A stretch of 64,000 nt of DNA from Phytophthora sp. 'mugwort'. Its lineage: Eukaryota > Oomycota > Peronosporomycetes > Peronosporales > Peronosporaceae. Below are positions 41,221 to 52,935 of the stretch, piece after piece. A program made the position numbers and the translations under genes. The DNA lies in the NCBI GenBank assembly GCA_033558025.1, contig JAUCEF010000018.1, forward strand, positions 3,224,001-3,288,000. The letters run 5' to 3'. Within the stretch, counting starts at the first letter, position 1, and every line of letters starts with the position of its first letter. Below the pieces are notes generated by a model. It ran no database searches and had not been told where the DNA came from. It was given only the letters and a program-made list of their open reading frames with translations.

Positions 41221-43404
41221 ATGGTGACGGGGGATGCCGAGATGAAGAAAAAGGCGAGCTCGGTGGAGCACTCCTGCCTCATCAGCCCAATACATTCGCA
41301 ATATGAAGAGGATCTGGACCGCATCCGGACGGAGGGAGATTTGACACTTATCAAGGTGCAGACGGAGAGGAAGAAGTTAGCGGAACTTGAAGCCAAGCTG
41401 GCCGAGGTCAACAAGCAGCTTCGAGACAGGAAAAAGGCGTCGAAGCCTGAAGAAAAAGCAGCGCAAATGAGTAAAATTGAAAAGAGTAACTTTTTGTATG
41501 CTGCGATGGAGATGTCGACAACAGGAGGTAAAGCAGCTGCAAAACTGCCGACGATTCCGCAGTCGGAGAAGGATTCGGAACCTAGTGCCGCGAAGAGAGT
41601 GGCTACGCATTCGGCGGCGACAGGGAGACAGCTCCAGGCTGAAGAACGGCTGAAAATTGCTGTGGCAGAGCGCTCGGTGGAGCTGCAAAAACTGCGACGT
41701 GCGATTGACGAGACGCGGCGGAAGAGATTGGACGCCCTGGCTACCGAGAAACAAATGTTGACAGACATTCAAGAAGACGAAGAAGACATGAAGCGAGCAC
41801 AAGAAGAGATCGCGCAGCTGAAGCGACAAGCAGGTGACGTAAAGAACGAAATCGCCGCTACAGATCTGGAGTTTGACACGGAGAAGCAGGCTTTTCGATT
41901 GGAACGCCAGCGACTGCTGATGGAATTGGAGGAGATTACGAAAGCTGACAAACAAGGAGCCCAAGACCAACCTGCACCTGCGTCACATGTTAGTGCATGT
42001 GTTGGTATATTGGTATGTTCTTGTGTGCAAGGTGACCTAACACGAGCTCACTGTTTGTTTCTTTAGAAATACAGTATGTTCCACAACAGCATCATCTATC
42101 GTCGGAAACAGCATGTTAGGTGAGTCATATTATCTCACTTTTCTTTTCTTACTGAGTCTTAACTGCCATGCATGGTGCTTGATGCTAATGGTTATCAAAT
42201 TAAACAGAGCATCGAAGTGGAAAAAAGCCAGCTTGGAGCAGAAGATCGTATCGTTCGAGCAGAAGAAGCGGCTATTAGACCGCATCGTAGAGGAGACAAA
42301 TGTGAAGAGCCTGAGCGAGTTTATTCACAAGTATAACGATCAAGAGCGTACGAAGGCTGAAGTCTTCGCACGAATCGAAGCACAGACCGCAACAAGTAAG
42401 GTTTTCCTGACTTCACTATCGCACAAGACCATTCTAAGACACAGTGCATTATTGTTCACTTAGATGCTGCTGTTAATGAGTCCATCGCTCAGCTCGCAGA
42501 AGACATCGCGCGCCTCAGTGGGGCTGGGGAGAGCGATTTATCCGGTGACGCTTCAGGTACGTGCTGCTTCGATTTTTCAATTTTCCACTTTGCTTAACAT
42601 GGTTTCCTTAAATGAATGTTGCTATTTCATAGCTGAACTTCAGAAGGTGCTCGACGCTGACGATGTTCACATCAAACGATGGGTGAAGGATGCGGACATA
42701 TTTGCTGAAGCGTGGGTTGACAACTAGATTCTCATGTTCTTAATGTCCATGCTAACTCGACATCTGTTTTACTGTTTTTCAGGGTGAAATATCTTCGTGA
42801 TCCTATCCATGATCTCTACAAGGAATTCTTTCCAGACGACCGTACTGAAGAAGTCTTCGACAGCACGGTAGAATACGCTCTCGTCTCAGTGATGCGATTC
42901 TGCTCTACTAGGCTCTAATATTCCCCTTCATGAACGCTTTAGGCAACAAGGGAGTCAGGTATGATGCGCCGAATTGGGGCCATCGAAGAGCGCCTCATGC
43001 AGTTCATTATGGCTAAAATTCTTGAGGAGACCCAAACTTCCACCTTACCGAACAATAGCGACACGTTGCGACGTCTGCGGCAGTACCAGGGAAGAAGGGA
43101 ACAACGCGACTCTGCATCAACCTTCTCAAAACTGTGTGGTGTTGAGCCCCCTTCGACAATCAAGAACGAAAGCAATGTACAGCGCGTCAAGAATGGCAAA
43201 GCAGCCTCTGAAGAAGACGACGATGATGACAACGAGGACCCAATAAAAGACGTCGCGGTCATGCATTCTGACGTTTTCCGTCAGAAATTCATTGTTTCCT
43301 CCACCAGTGACAACGGTACAGCAGCACACACTTCAGGGTTGGCATCTATCAGTGGCTCACCAACCCGTAAGAATGCCACAACAATGCTCAACCTCTTAAG
43401 CTAA
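41221..43404 (+). CDS. Coiled-coil protein, outer-dynein-arm docking complex (ODAD1/CCDC63-like)
   Basis: Seven exons (41221-41988, 42067-42119, 42208-42395, 42464-42556, 42633-42711, 42783-42867, 42943-43404) give 575 residues. Almost the whole chain is heptad-rich coiled coil. The segment ETNVKSLSEFIHKYNDQERTKAE...IAQLAEDIARL resembles the conserved region of CCDC114/CCDC63/CCDC151 proteins (xxDIxxLVxxFxxxExxNFALFxxINE). These attach outer dynein arms to flagellar doublets; oomycete zoospores have motile flagella. The match is by pattern, so general coiled coil remains possible. It is divergent from the capping-enzyme gene, 166 bp apart. Confidence 0.6.
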
Positions 43405-43455
43405 AAAAGGCAAGTTGAAATTTTACGAGAACATGTCATTAAATTCCCCCATGTA

Positions 43456-45157
43456 ATGACTCCTGCGCAAACTGAATCAAAACGTATGACGGACAAGGTC
43501 ATGCCCAGCGCGGTGGCCGACGCCACGGCGGAAACTGTCTTCCTCATCTCTGACGGTACGTCTCGACCTTCACTGCATCCATTGAATACACCAGACTCCA
43601 CGCTATCTCCCCATACCTTGCACCTCACTATCTCGCCGTATTCGCTTCAGACGAACATGACAAGTCCAAGCCTTCCACTCGTACCGCGTCTAGCGGCCTC
43701 AGCAGCATCCTCAGCGACAGCGACAGTGACGTCAAACTGGAGAATATCCTGAACTCTGTAATCTCCGACTCCAAGCTGAGCAGCACCAAGAAACCTACGA
43801 ATTCCAAGGCGAGGACGCCGCCGCGCCCCATTCGGGCCAAGACGAAGGCACGTAGTCGCTCCATCAGCGACCACTCCTCGCCTGACAAGACGCCAGAACG
43901 GGCAGCCAAACGGCGTGCAAAAACTAAAGTCTCATCGGTCCCGAGCACGCCGCCGTCCGACTGGTCGAGCTCATTGAAGCCCATTACGCCTTCGTCAACG
44001 CTCAAGTCGTCCATGAACGCGTCGCTGGTGTTCGACATGGTCACTTCACTAAGTACGAACGATCCGGGCGTGGCTATTGCCACACTACGGAGTATTGTGG
44101 TGCTCGGCAAAGAGTATCCGTCAGATTTACTCTATGCTGAGCTCATCGACCGCATCCAGAGCCACGAGGCTAGTGCGTACAACGACGCCGTGGCGATTTA
44201 CGCGGCGCTGGTGTTTGTGTTTGACAAGGCGGCGTCATGCAGTTGCGCGCTGACGTTCCCAAACCAGTGGGAGCCATTAGCGACGGCTCTGCAAGAAGTC
44301 AGCGGAAATGGACGAGTTGGGGAGGACGGAGAACCAAAGAAGGACGAGAGCTGGCGTCGCAATTTGCTCGTGGTCCAGTTTTTCATCTATTGTTTCCAGC
44401 AAGATATGCATGCGTGCCGCTCGCGGTATGAGCGTCTCGAAGGGAAGTCGTGGGTGTTCCGTACTCGGCTGTTTGCTCTGTTGCAGAGCGATAGCATCAC
44501 TGCGTCCAGCTCTGCGAAGGCTCGTATAAAGGCGCGAGTCAAGGCCACCAAGATGCGCAACAATAACCTCATCTTTCAAGCCATTGGCTGGGGGCTGCAG
44601 CTATGGAAGCGTGTGTACGACGAAGAAGACAAGCCGAAGAAAAAAAAAGACAGCACCGACGAAAGTGCAGACACCAACGTGTTCCTGCGGCAGGAAGGCG
44701 AGCAGGCTTGCTTGGCAGTGGTTCGTCTGGTCGAAATGCTGTATCTGTGCACGGATCAACAAATCAACGCACTCCAACGCATTCAGGGGGGTCTTGGGGA
44801 GCTGGCACAGTCTACTCGCATCAAATTCTCACAAACACTACAATCCCCTGCTTTGCGAACGCAACTGGCGACTACCATGATAGGGTTATCAAATAAGTCG
44901 CGAAGCAAGGAAACGGAGTGGTATGAGTGTAATGCTCTCGGTCGTGTCCAGCTTGCGATGAATCCAGGTACGTCAATGCTGTTAGTTATGCTTGCCTGGG
45001 GGAGATAATACTGACATGTTGTGCATCAGATACCTGCAGTGACGTCGCACACACTGACGGCTACTCATGGTCTCACTTTGATAGCTTTATCAATCTAAAG
45101 CCGCAAAACAGCCTGACGAAGTTACTCCAAGATATCTCACGCATGCAACACCACTAG
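43456..45157 (+). CDS. Helical protein with N-terminal SUMO-interaction-like motif, unknown
   Basis: Three exons (43456-43555, 43651-44967, 45030-45157) give 514 residues; the ATG at 43486 or 43501 is also possible. Exons 1 and 2 join at VFLISDDEHD, a hydrophobic core followed by acids, as in SUMO-interacting motifs. Residues about 45-170 are basic, Ser/Pro-rich and disordered (RPIRAKTKARSRS). The last 330 residues are a mostly helical domain (FVFDKAASCSCALTF, FFIYCFQQDMHACRS, FRTRLFALLQSDSI). SIM plus helical solenoid is the layout of SIMC1/SLF2 proteins, which recruit SMC5/6, but I cannot confirm homology. It begins 51 bp downstream of the preceding gene, on the same strand. Confidence 0.6.
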
Positions 45158-45492
45158 ATTTGATGGTGCTTATATAAATGGCTACTACTTTCGTTTTAAA
45201 TTGGTCACAGGTGTGCTTCACCACCCTGCGCTACTACCGTTAAATGATGGTGACGAACCAAAAACGGTGTCATCCGTGTACACTGCCACAATTCCCATGC
45301 TGGTATCGTAAAAACAAATCGGTCAGTGCAGATTCTTTAATCCCAGACTTCGCATCATGACACGTACTTGTCAGAGACAGCGAGATACATTCCTCCTTCA
45401 TAGGAAAAATCACCGCTCGTTTTGTACGAAGTTAATGATTGTCGCCGATGCCTGCAGTATGTTCGATTCCATTCAATATCACACAAAACATA
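45158..45492. other. Intergenic region between convergent genes
   Basis: No gene is seen. This is the 3' space between the SIM-motif gene and the WD40 gene. Confidence 0.5.
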
Positions 45493-47441
45493 CTATGCGA
45501 AATAGGATGGTGTTACCACGTACGGGGTGATCTGCTCAAAATTGCTGGTTGTCCGATTGAGATTCGCCACGGAAAACCTGACAGCATGACCCCGCACAGT
45601 CAATACTGGCACAAGAGGAATATCATCTAAAAATAACTTTACAGAGCTGGTCATACCCGCCACGACCAAATAAGGCGAACTTGTCGGATTTGGAGCGTCG
45701 TATTTCACCGGTGCTTGTTAATTTCGACTCGATCAGGGAAGTGCTAGCATCCAACCACGGTTAGCAGTAGTAAGTCAAGATGTTTGTGCTGCGTGTGCTA
45801 CATACCAACAAGTTTGGCGAGGCATTCGGAGATCGACATAGGCAATGTGGCCTCGCTCGAATCCGAGGGCGACGTCGAAGCTGCTTAAGTATTCGTGTGT
45901 GTAGAGGCCACCTAGCGAGTCGACTTGCTGTATAGTATCGGTAACCAGAAACGAAGTTAGGACAAAACCTTCTGCGAGTACAGATGATGCGGGCGACTAC
46001 TAACCAGAAACGTATAAAGAGGTACTTGGAGCTGTGGTGAGCGAGCGCGAGTGTCCGCGACTTGGAAGTCTCCTCCATCGGTCGTCCAGCTCACGTGGGA
46101 ATCCGTTGGTGACCAGCGAACGCTGCTCACCACATCGTAAGCGTCAAACTTACCGATGACGGCTGCAGCTTTTGGATCTCCTCGGTTCCGGAGATCGGTC
46201 AAAACCACAGTTTCGTCGAAACCTGTTCAAAAAAGTCATTACAAGCGTCGTCAACAATATAAGCTTAGAAAAAGACAGACGCCTGCCATGCTTACCGCCA
46301 GATAACACGTATGAGATCCTGGTAGGCGAGACAGCAAGTTCTCGAATAGTATCAGAGTGGACAGTGTTGATTGGATCTGCTGTACACGTAGGTTCGTGAG
46401 TAAAATAGAATAAATAAAATTGCTAGTAAAGCTTACCTTGCAGCCTACAGGGCCCACCGATAGCGAGATCCCCTAACTGAATGAGATGGATCTCTTTGCC
46501 GATCGCAACAATGGCGGCTTGAGACTCCATCCATTGTATGTCACGAACCTCCTGCAGGTCAAATAGTGTGGGGGTCAGAGCACAACTTGGGTCTTCTCCT
46601 CAGAGAAGCTACGTACGTGCTCCACCACGATGTGGGCTGGTGGTTGTGTCGCTCCGGTTGAGGACAGGAAATTCGTCACGAAAATTCTGTTCTTCTCGGC
46701 AGTTGGAGTTGAGGGATCCGCGATGGCTTCTGTGCCTACGAGCAGCAACCCGTCCTCGCGAACGATCGGCTTCGACAAAGCTACAGGCAACACGAAATAC
46801 GCATTAGATGAGACAGGTAAACACAGACCGAACACGTGACAGGTTTGGTACGGAAAGGTGTGCCATCCTGCCGAGATTCGAAGGTGATGCAGTGAGTAGG
46901 GGCTGAAAATCCCGAGTATGACGGGTGAAGCAAAGGCGACGGTGGCAATTCTCCGCCGCTAAGTAAACTATTGTATTATAAGCAAACGTGAGAGGTCGAG
47001 CTTATGCAGTGGTGCAAGCAGGGAACGGAGAAATACTCACTTATCATACACAGCGGGCAGGTTGGTTGATGGAGAAGACGAGGATACTAGACTCATGGAA
47101 GTTGCAGTCGCCGTCATCGATTGGCCCGGGGACAAAAAGCCTGCTGGCGGTTCCGCCATTTCCTGGTCGTAGGACTGGTCAGCGTAGCTCTCTAGCTTCA
47201 TGTGAGAATCGGCGATGATATCCCAGAAGCTAGCTTCGCTGTCACCGTCGGTACCGGGGTGTGCAGCGAATGCTGCTGCACCGACATGTTCCATGTCTTG
47301 CTCGCTGTCTGCGTTCTGGTCCAGATTCCCCACATGTTCGACCAACGCAGCAGGGATTGGAGTTGTTGGGGGTTGCGCCGTTCCCTCCGGTATGGGAGTT
47401 GATGGATCGACTGGCGACGACGATGCAGAAGAAGATGACAT
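45493..47441 (-). CDS. WD40-like beta-propeller protein
   Basis: A multi-exon minus-strand gene starting at 47441. The N-terminal 130 residues are Ser/Pro/Thr-rich and acidic (MSSSSASSSPVDPSTPIPEG). They are followed by propeller blades spread over about eight exons: VVLTDLRNRGD, SSVRWSPTDSHVSWTTDGGDFQVADTR, FDVALGFERGHIAYVDLRM and YLVVAGMTSSVKLFLDD. Clear introns include those ending at 47037 (GATAA/GTGAGT) and starting near 46590 (GAGCAC/GTACGT). The junction near 46830-46850 has several possible donors, so I give only the overall span. WD40 propellers are binding platforms; the partner is not evident. It is divergent from the EEPD1-like gene. Confidence 0.65.
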
Positions 47442-47755
47442 GGTTCACGACTCGAACTTGGTCCGGATGAGGTTGGGAAATGAGATCGGACGGATGATGC
47501 ACCGAGTTTGGCAAGAAAGTGCGAGCGAGTGGGGGGCTCCATCTTGGAGAACCGGAAAGTCCCAATTCTCTGGCATTCGAGTCATTTCCGTCCATCGAAA
47601 AAAACATGGCATGATAAAATGATATTGAAGAGACCAGTCCCATCAATAGTCTTTTGTTTGACATCGTCAACATCACTCGATAAGCTTTTTTTGAGCCAAT
47701 CACGTCTATTTGCAAGAAGTGTGCCATCGATAAAACTTGCACTTCTTGGCGACCG

Positions 47756-49216
47756 ATGGACCTAAACACGGCGACACCCCGCGACTTGCAGCACTTGCCC
47801 GGTGTCGGCTGCGTCACAGCGCGGTTGATCGTCGAGTCACGTCCCTTCTCGTCTGTAGAAGACCTGCTCCGCGTAAAAGGCATTGGCCGCGTCAAGTTTG
47901 CAGCCATTACAGCTGAGAATCAGGTCTATGTGGGTGAAAAGCCCCATATCATTGGTAAACCCAGTGCAAATTTCTCTAAAATCGACCTAAATGCTGCGTC
48001 TACGAGGCAATTACAGCAACTCAAGGGAGTGGGACCTGCACTGGCACAACGGATTCTTGAGGCCAGGCCGTTTCATCGCAAGGAAGACCTCCTGGCCGTG
48101 AAAGGCATTGGCACAAAATCTTACGTGAAAATACAGGCGGGGGCACATGTGCGAGCACGCTCCCTCGGCCCCCTAGAAGGCGGAGCAAATGGGGACGACA
48201 ATGATCAAGGCAGCGGTGAAAAGGCAGTCAAGAGTGACGAGAACTTTCACATTTGTCGTGAAGTTGAGGACGACGTTCGCGGAAATATCTTCCCCATGTG
48301 GAACCATGATGACAGTGCTAATCGCGCGTTGATTGTGGCAAGTTGGAACATCCGCAACATTTCGCGGCGGAAGGAGACGTTTTTACTGCAGCGTATCGCC
48401 GATGTGTTCGCTGAATTTGACGTTGTCTCTCTGCAGGAGGTGAGAGACTTAATTGTGCTGAAGCGGCTGAAGACTATGCTGCCTGGATGGGGCTACGTGG
48501 TGTCTGAGACGGTGGGACGCAAGTCGCCGGGAACGAAGAAGAGGGTCGAACGCTACGCTTTCTTTTACAGACGTTGCGTTGTCCAGCTTGTTGACAAGTG
48601 CGCGCTGATGGATAGTAGCAGCAGCATGTTTGCGAGGTCACCGTGTGTTGCTACTTTTTGTGCTACTGAAGAGTCGGGACTGCCGGAGTTGGAGCTCGCA
48701 CTGATGAATATACACGTGTCTTTCGGCGAGAATGTGAGCCGCCACGCTGAGATCGTGGAGATCAATCGATTGGCAAATGAGTTGAGTGCATCTGTGCCGA
48801 ACAAAAACAGGAAGGTAGTGGTGCTAGGGGACTTCAATTTATCGCCGCAAGACGTGCTGGGAAGCCTTGGGTCTCACAAAATGGCGCTTATTCGCTCTCC
48901 TCTCTCGACTACAGTGTTCGGTAAACTCTACGACAACATTTGGCTCGATCCTGCGGGCTTCAGTAACAATGAGTGCGATTATCTCGTGGATAGCGGAGTG
49001 CTACGCGTTGATTGGCGATATTACCCTCCTTCAAAGGGCAGTCGTCTGTGCGCGCAGAAACCGATGGACACGATGCTTCCGCGACTTCAAACGTACATGT
49101 CGCGCGTACAATGCGGCTATGAACTCTCGGATCATTGTCCTGTTTGGGTTGCATTCGCTGCAGCGAGCAAGCGCAATAATGCCACGGATGAAGGTGTTAA
49201 ATCAGAGCGGACATAA
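47756..49216 (+). CDS. EEPD1-like protein: two helix-hairpin-helix repeats plus endonuclease/exonuclease/phosphatase domain
   Basis: A single exon of 486 codons. Residues 1-60 (LNTATPRDLQHLPGVGCVTARLIVESR...LLRVKGIGRVKF) and 75-130 (IDLNAASTRQLQQLKGVGPALAQRILEAR) are ComEA-type HhH DNA-binding repeats. From about residue 180 there is an EEP nuclease fold: SWNIRNIS (Asn), SLQEVRDL (catalytic Glu), LMNIHVSF, VVVLGDFNLSP (Asp/Asn) and LSDHCPVW (Asp-His). This order is that of animal EEPD1, a 5' endonuclease active at stalled replication forks. No signal or membrane segment is seen. All catalytic residues are present, so it should be active. Confidence 0.88.
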   Translation: MDLNTATPRDLQHLPGVGCVTARLIVESRPFSSVEDLLRVKGIGRVKFAAITAENQVYVGEKPHIIGKPSANFSKIDLNAASTRQLQQLKGVGPALAQRILEARPFHRKEDLLAVKGIGTKSYVKIQAGAHVRARSLGPLEGGANGDDNDQGSGEKAVKSDENFHICREVEDDVRGNIFPMWNHDDSANRALIVASWNIRNISRRKETFLLQRIADVFAEFDVVSLQEVRDLIVLKRLKTMLPGWGYVVSETVGRKSPGTKKRVERYAFFYRRCVVQLVDKCALMDSSSSMFARSPCVATFCATEESGLPELELALMNIHVSFGENVSRHAEIVEINRLANELSASVPNKNRKVVVLGDFNLSPQDVLGSLGSHKMALIRSPLSTTVFGKLYDNIWLDPAGFSNNECDYLVDSGVLRVDWRYYPPSKGSRLCAQKPMDTMLPRLQTYMSRVQCGYELSDHCPVWVAFAAASKRNNATDEGVKSERT

Positions 49217-49445
49217 GCTGGATGAAGCTTGAAGAATGTTCGAGTGCGCTCCAGCTGATAACAGTAACAGACACATTCCGAAAGTCTGAGTTGCACCAAC
49301 GATAACTATCATCAATACAGTACTGTACTTCGGCATTAAATAATGACCACTTCCTCCATATTGTTTTGTTTGTCACATTCGATTTCAAAACGATGTTATT
49401 CTGCAAGTATAGCAAGCAAATACTAAGTACGGTCTAATAGGAGTT
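49217..49445. other. Intergenic
   Basis: AT-rich 3' region of the EEPD1-like gene; nothing further is seen. Confidence 0.4.
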
Positions 49446-50222
49446 GTCAGAATTGACAAAAGTCCCGACAAAATCGCACGCGGTTTCGCCCCGAAATGGC
49501 ATGTGATTTTCGGGCAATGCCATGTCATTTCGAAATCACCCACCTTCAAAGGTGGGCGATTCGAGAAATAGCACCTACTATTTGCCGCCAATATCCCATA
49601 CGGCAAACGGCAACCTTCAACCTTCGAGGCGAAGACGCTTTTCTGACGCCTCCGTCGCTGCCAGGCTGCCATCATCGTTACCTGGCTGTGACCACGTTAC
49701 CCGCAACGTGACCCAGACACTACCACTCACAGCTGAAGCTGCGCGCTTCCTCGTTAGGCTCGCTCTCTCTCTCAAACGGTCCGCAACCAGTACGTTTCCT
49801 TTGTATCTTTCAAGCTACTGTTGTTTGCGTGGTAACACTTTCTTTATGCATACAGACATGAGCAGAAAACGCAGCGTCTTGTCCGAAAGCTCGAAGGTAT
49901 ACTTGTCTGCGGAAGACTACAAAGTTCTGGTGGATTGAATCGAAGTTGAAGCAAACTTCAAGGTCATCTACAGCACGGACAAGAAGCCGAAGGTTGGAGG
50001 ACCGCCCAAGCAGACCAAGAGTTCGGCTTTCGAAGACATGGCCGACTACTTGTACGCCACTGCAGAGCACCGGGAACTTTCCCACCTGACGGGCGATCAA
50101 GTTCTGATACCCCGTGGACGAAACCTTAAAATAAATGACATGTCATTTGCGTAAGAATTGCATGCCATTTCGGGTCGAAATCGCATGCGGTTTTGAAGCA
50201 ATTTTTCGAAAATTTTGACACC
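49446..50222. mobile_element. Small inverted-repeat DNA transposon with a broken internal ORF
   Basis: The left end (about 49460-49530, with AAATCGCACGCGG, CCCGAAATGGCATG and GCCATGTCATTTCG) recurs in inverted form at about 50140-50215 (GACATGTCATTT, GCATGCCATTTCGGG, ATCGCATGCGG). Between them, 49859-50155 on the plus strand encodes MSRKRSVLSESSKVY...YKVLVD, an in-frame TGA, and then KVIYSTDKKPKVGGPPKQ and a further 45 open codons. I do not recognise the protein. The arrangement looks like a short non-autonomous or captured-gene transposon. Exact ends and target duplication are not resolved. Confidence 0.5.
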
Positions 50223-51960
50223 CCCTAATTGGATAAAAATGCAGTGTAGATCTTGCGCTATTCGTCAATACTCGAATTATTCGCATCCGCGTTGCGAGTG
50301 CGGAGTTATTGGCCCTTAAAACTCGGGCTCTAGACCAGTGGATTTTTTCTCGACCCGCTGCACTTTATCTACGAGCTCAACCACTCTGCAACTAGACTTG
50401 GACAACCACCATGTCCAACCTGGATGAGTCTAAGTCGTTAACGATGTCCTCCTCCGTACCGTCGATGGACAAATAGACAGACTGCGATATGCACCTTCAG
50501 TGAGTTGAGGCGTACGTATGACTGCAATGAGCGAACTGTTGCTCGTATCTGGAATCGCTACAGGGATTTTGTCGCTGCAGGCAACGTTTGCGGCGGCGTT
50601 TCAGCCGCATCAAGGGCAGATCGGGCCGCAATGGCTATGACAAATCAGAGCTGGTGAGAACGATAAAAGCAGTCCCTATATAAGATCGTAGAACGATTGC
50701 TACGACGCTAATGCTACTGGGGGTGTCAACGGGCGTACTGCAGCGTCTCCTGCGCGACCACGTGACGTGTGTCACCTCAAGGATCAAACCCTCCTTTACC
50801 CCGGCGGACATGAAGGCACGGGTGAAGTACGCGCTGGCATTTGTCAACTAGAGTAGCCACTTCTTCGAGCCCATGTACGATGTAGTACGTGGACGAGATG
50901 TGGTTCTATGAAGACGTCGACAAGCACACATACTACACCGTGGAGGACGAAGAGGTGCCGCAACCCCATCGTCGGAGCAAGCGCTTCATCCAAAAGACAA
51001 CGTTTCTCGCAGCAGTGGCCAAACCAAGGTAACCTGTCATATTTTATTTTTATTTTGCGGAGCTACAACCTGACTGTGTCCCATATGTTTGGAGATACGA
51101 TTTCCATACTAAATCAAGGTTCAACGGCAAGATTGGCATTTGTACAAAAGACAGTTTTGCAGAGCGCTCAACCATCAACCGTGCGAAAGATGCGCTCATC
51201 ACGAAGAACATCGTGTCCAGGAATGTGTACAAGGAGTACATCATCGACAAGATGCTGCTGCTATTAAAGCAGTGTGACCAAGAGGTGAGAGGTGGAGGGT
51301 AATATTCATTCAGCAGGATAACGCTCACCCTCACCTCTCGCCGTTCGATCCAGACGTGCTTGCTGCTGGTACGGAAGGGAATTGGAACATTCAACTCATT
51401 TGCCAGTCTCCTAACTGTCCCGACTACAACGCGCTGGACTTGGGCTTCTTTGCGTCATTCAGTTGGTGCAACTGCACAAGGGAGCTCGCGGCATCAAAAA
51501 GTTGGTGCAGGCGGTTACGCAAGCGCACAAGGAGATCGACACGAACACTTTGGAGGACGTGTTCCTATCTCGGCAGTCTGTATGGTATATTCGTTACAAT
51601 GCAATGGCGGGAACGAATACAAGCTTCCACACTGAAAAAAATATATATGCTCCGACGCCAAGGCAAGTATCCCGACGCGCTTCAGTAGGTGAGGTGCTGT
51701 ACCAGCGTGCAGTGGAGGAGGTCAACCGGTGCTTCCAAAGATTATATCCCTGTAAGTAGATCACGTCAAATACACTGTGACAATCGTAACAACATCTCGT
51801 CAAATAGCATCATGACAAACAAAACAATACGGAGGAGGTACTTTAGAGTGTATTCGTCGATGAGCTGCCCAATCGACTTGTATTTTGTCTTACCTGGCGT
51901 TTGTGTCTCGGTTCGGGTACTCGCCTGCTGAGCGCATTCTGGTTGACCTATCGGACTTAA
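50223..51960 (+). mobile_element. Plant-type mariner (Tc1/mariner superfamily) transposase remnant
   Basis: Degenerate coding on the plus strand from about 50450. An N-terminal helix-turn-helix region (TLMLLGVSTGVLQRLLRDHV) is followed by the first catalytic Asp in YVDEMWFYEDVDKH, then GKIGICTKDSF, then IFIQQDNAHPH (second Asp) and NCPDYNALDLGFFASF (third Asp). The QQDNAxPH and PDxNxLDLGFF signatures are those of plant and oomycete mariner-like elements. There are at least five frameshifts or stops, so it is dead. I see no matching inverted repeats at its edges. Confidence 0.75.
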
Positions 51961-52059
51961 CCACATGCGTCATACATAATGTGCATTTTAGAGCATCCAG
52001 CTATATTTCTCTCGCACCATAGACACCATCTGACAAAACTTGCTCGCATTGGTGCTCAA

Positions 52060-52500
52060 GCTCGAGAGAAGATCCGTGTCGAGACTTGTTTTCGTAGCGC
52101 CCAGCATAACTTCTTCATTTTAACCACGTAAAAGATGTTGATGCAGGGCTTGGACATTGAAACCAGCACCGTGTTCCCACGAGCGCACTCGAACGGGACG
52201 GCTAAGACTTCACAGCCGTGAATCTGGACGGTGGCCTTTATAACCTGGTGCATGCATGAACAGAGGCCGCTGGGCCACGTGAAGGCGTAGAAAGCAGAGG
52301 AGTCGATTGCGTGAAGTCGATAGAGTGCAGGATCTGGTAACTCACACGGTCTTCCTTGCTCAGTGTCGTGAAGCCCGCGGCATCGAGGTAGATGTGTCCG
52401 TAGCTCTTGACGCATGACCGGCGGTGAACGGGTCGGCGTACTTACGTTGTCGAGGAGAGCAAACACGTTGCACTCCTCGTCTTGTCATCAACGTACGCAT
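52060..52500 (-). pseudogene. START-like domain gene fragment of oomycete type
   Basis: The minus strand encodes, in two frames, GHIYLDAAGFTTLSKEDRVSYQILHSIDF and then VLVSMSKPCINIFYVVKMKKLCWAL. This is the pattern of the START-like/FYVE-linked proteins that are very numerous in oomycetes (xLDxxGFTTLSxxDRVxYxLLHSIDF ... VSKxxxCxxMKKLxW). Frame breaks and the lack of an N-terminal part mark it as a relic. The assignment is from remembered family pattern and needs a search. Confidence 0.4.
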
Positions 52501-52935
52501 ACTTTGTACGAAAGGCTTTCGTGGTGGGGCTCATGGCACCGTCTGGAACCCGACGGAATGTCTTCCATGTCCAGAGACGTCAGTTCGTCGCTCTTCTCTG
52601 CTGCTGCTGCTCATTACTCGCACATGTACGGAAGCGCATCATGCCACCGAATCCACCAAGACCTCAGCGCGGACCGGTCAACGAGTTCCTTAAGCCGCAA
52701 TTTCTACTTACACTGTATTGTCAGATGCTCTTCTTCTGTTTATTTTTGCAGCACGTGAAATTCCATTATTATTGTGACAGTCTTCCCTTCAGCCAAAACC
52801 ATTTTTACACTTGTCAAGGCGGACCAGCTGCATCGTGACAGTCATCGTGACTTGACACGATGGTGCCAGCCGATGAATCCGGGTTTGGGTCCGTGCGCAT
52901 CATTTCTTATCAGACCCGGGTTCCCCCCGACAAGA

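Noticed and set aside
52482..52838. Open frames upstream of the short-chain dehydrogenase as an N-terminal extension
   Set aside because: The sequence before 52936 shows no conservation with the family and overlaps other random frames.
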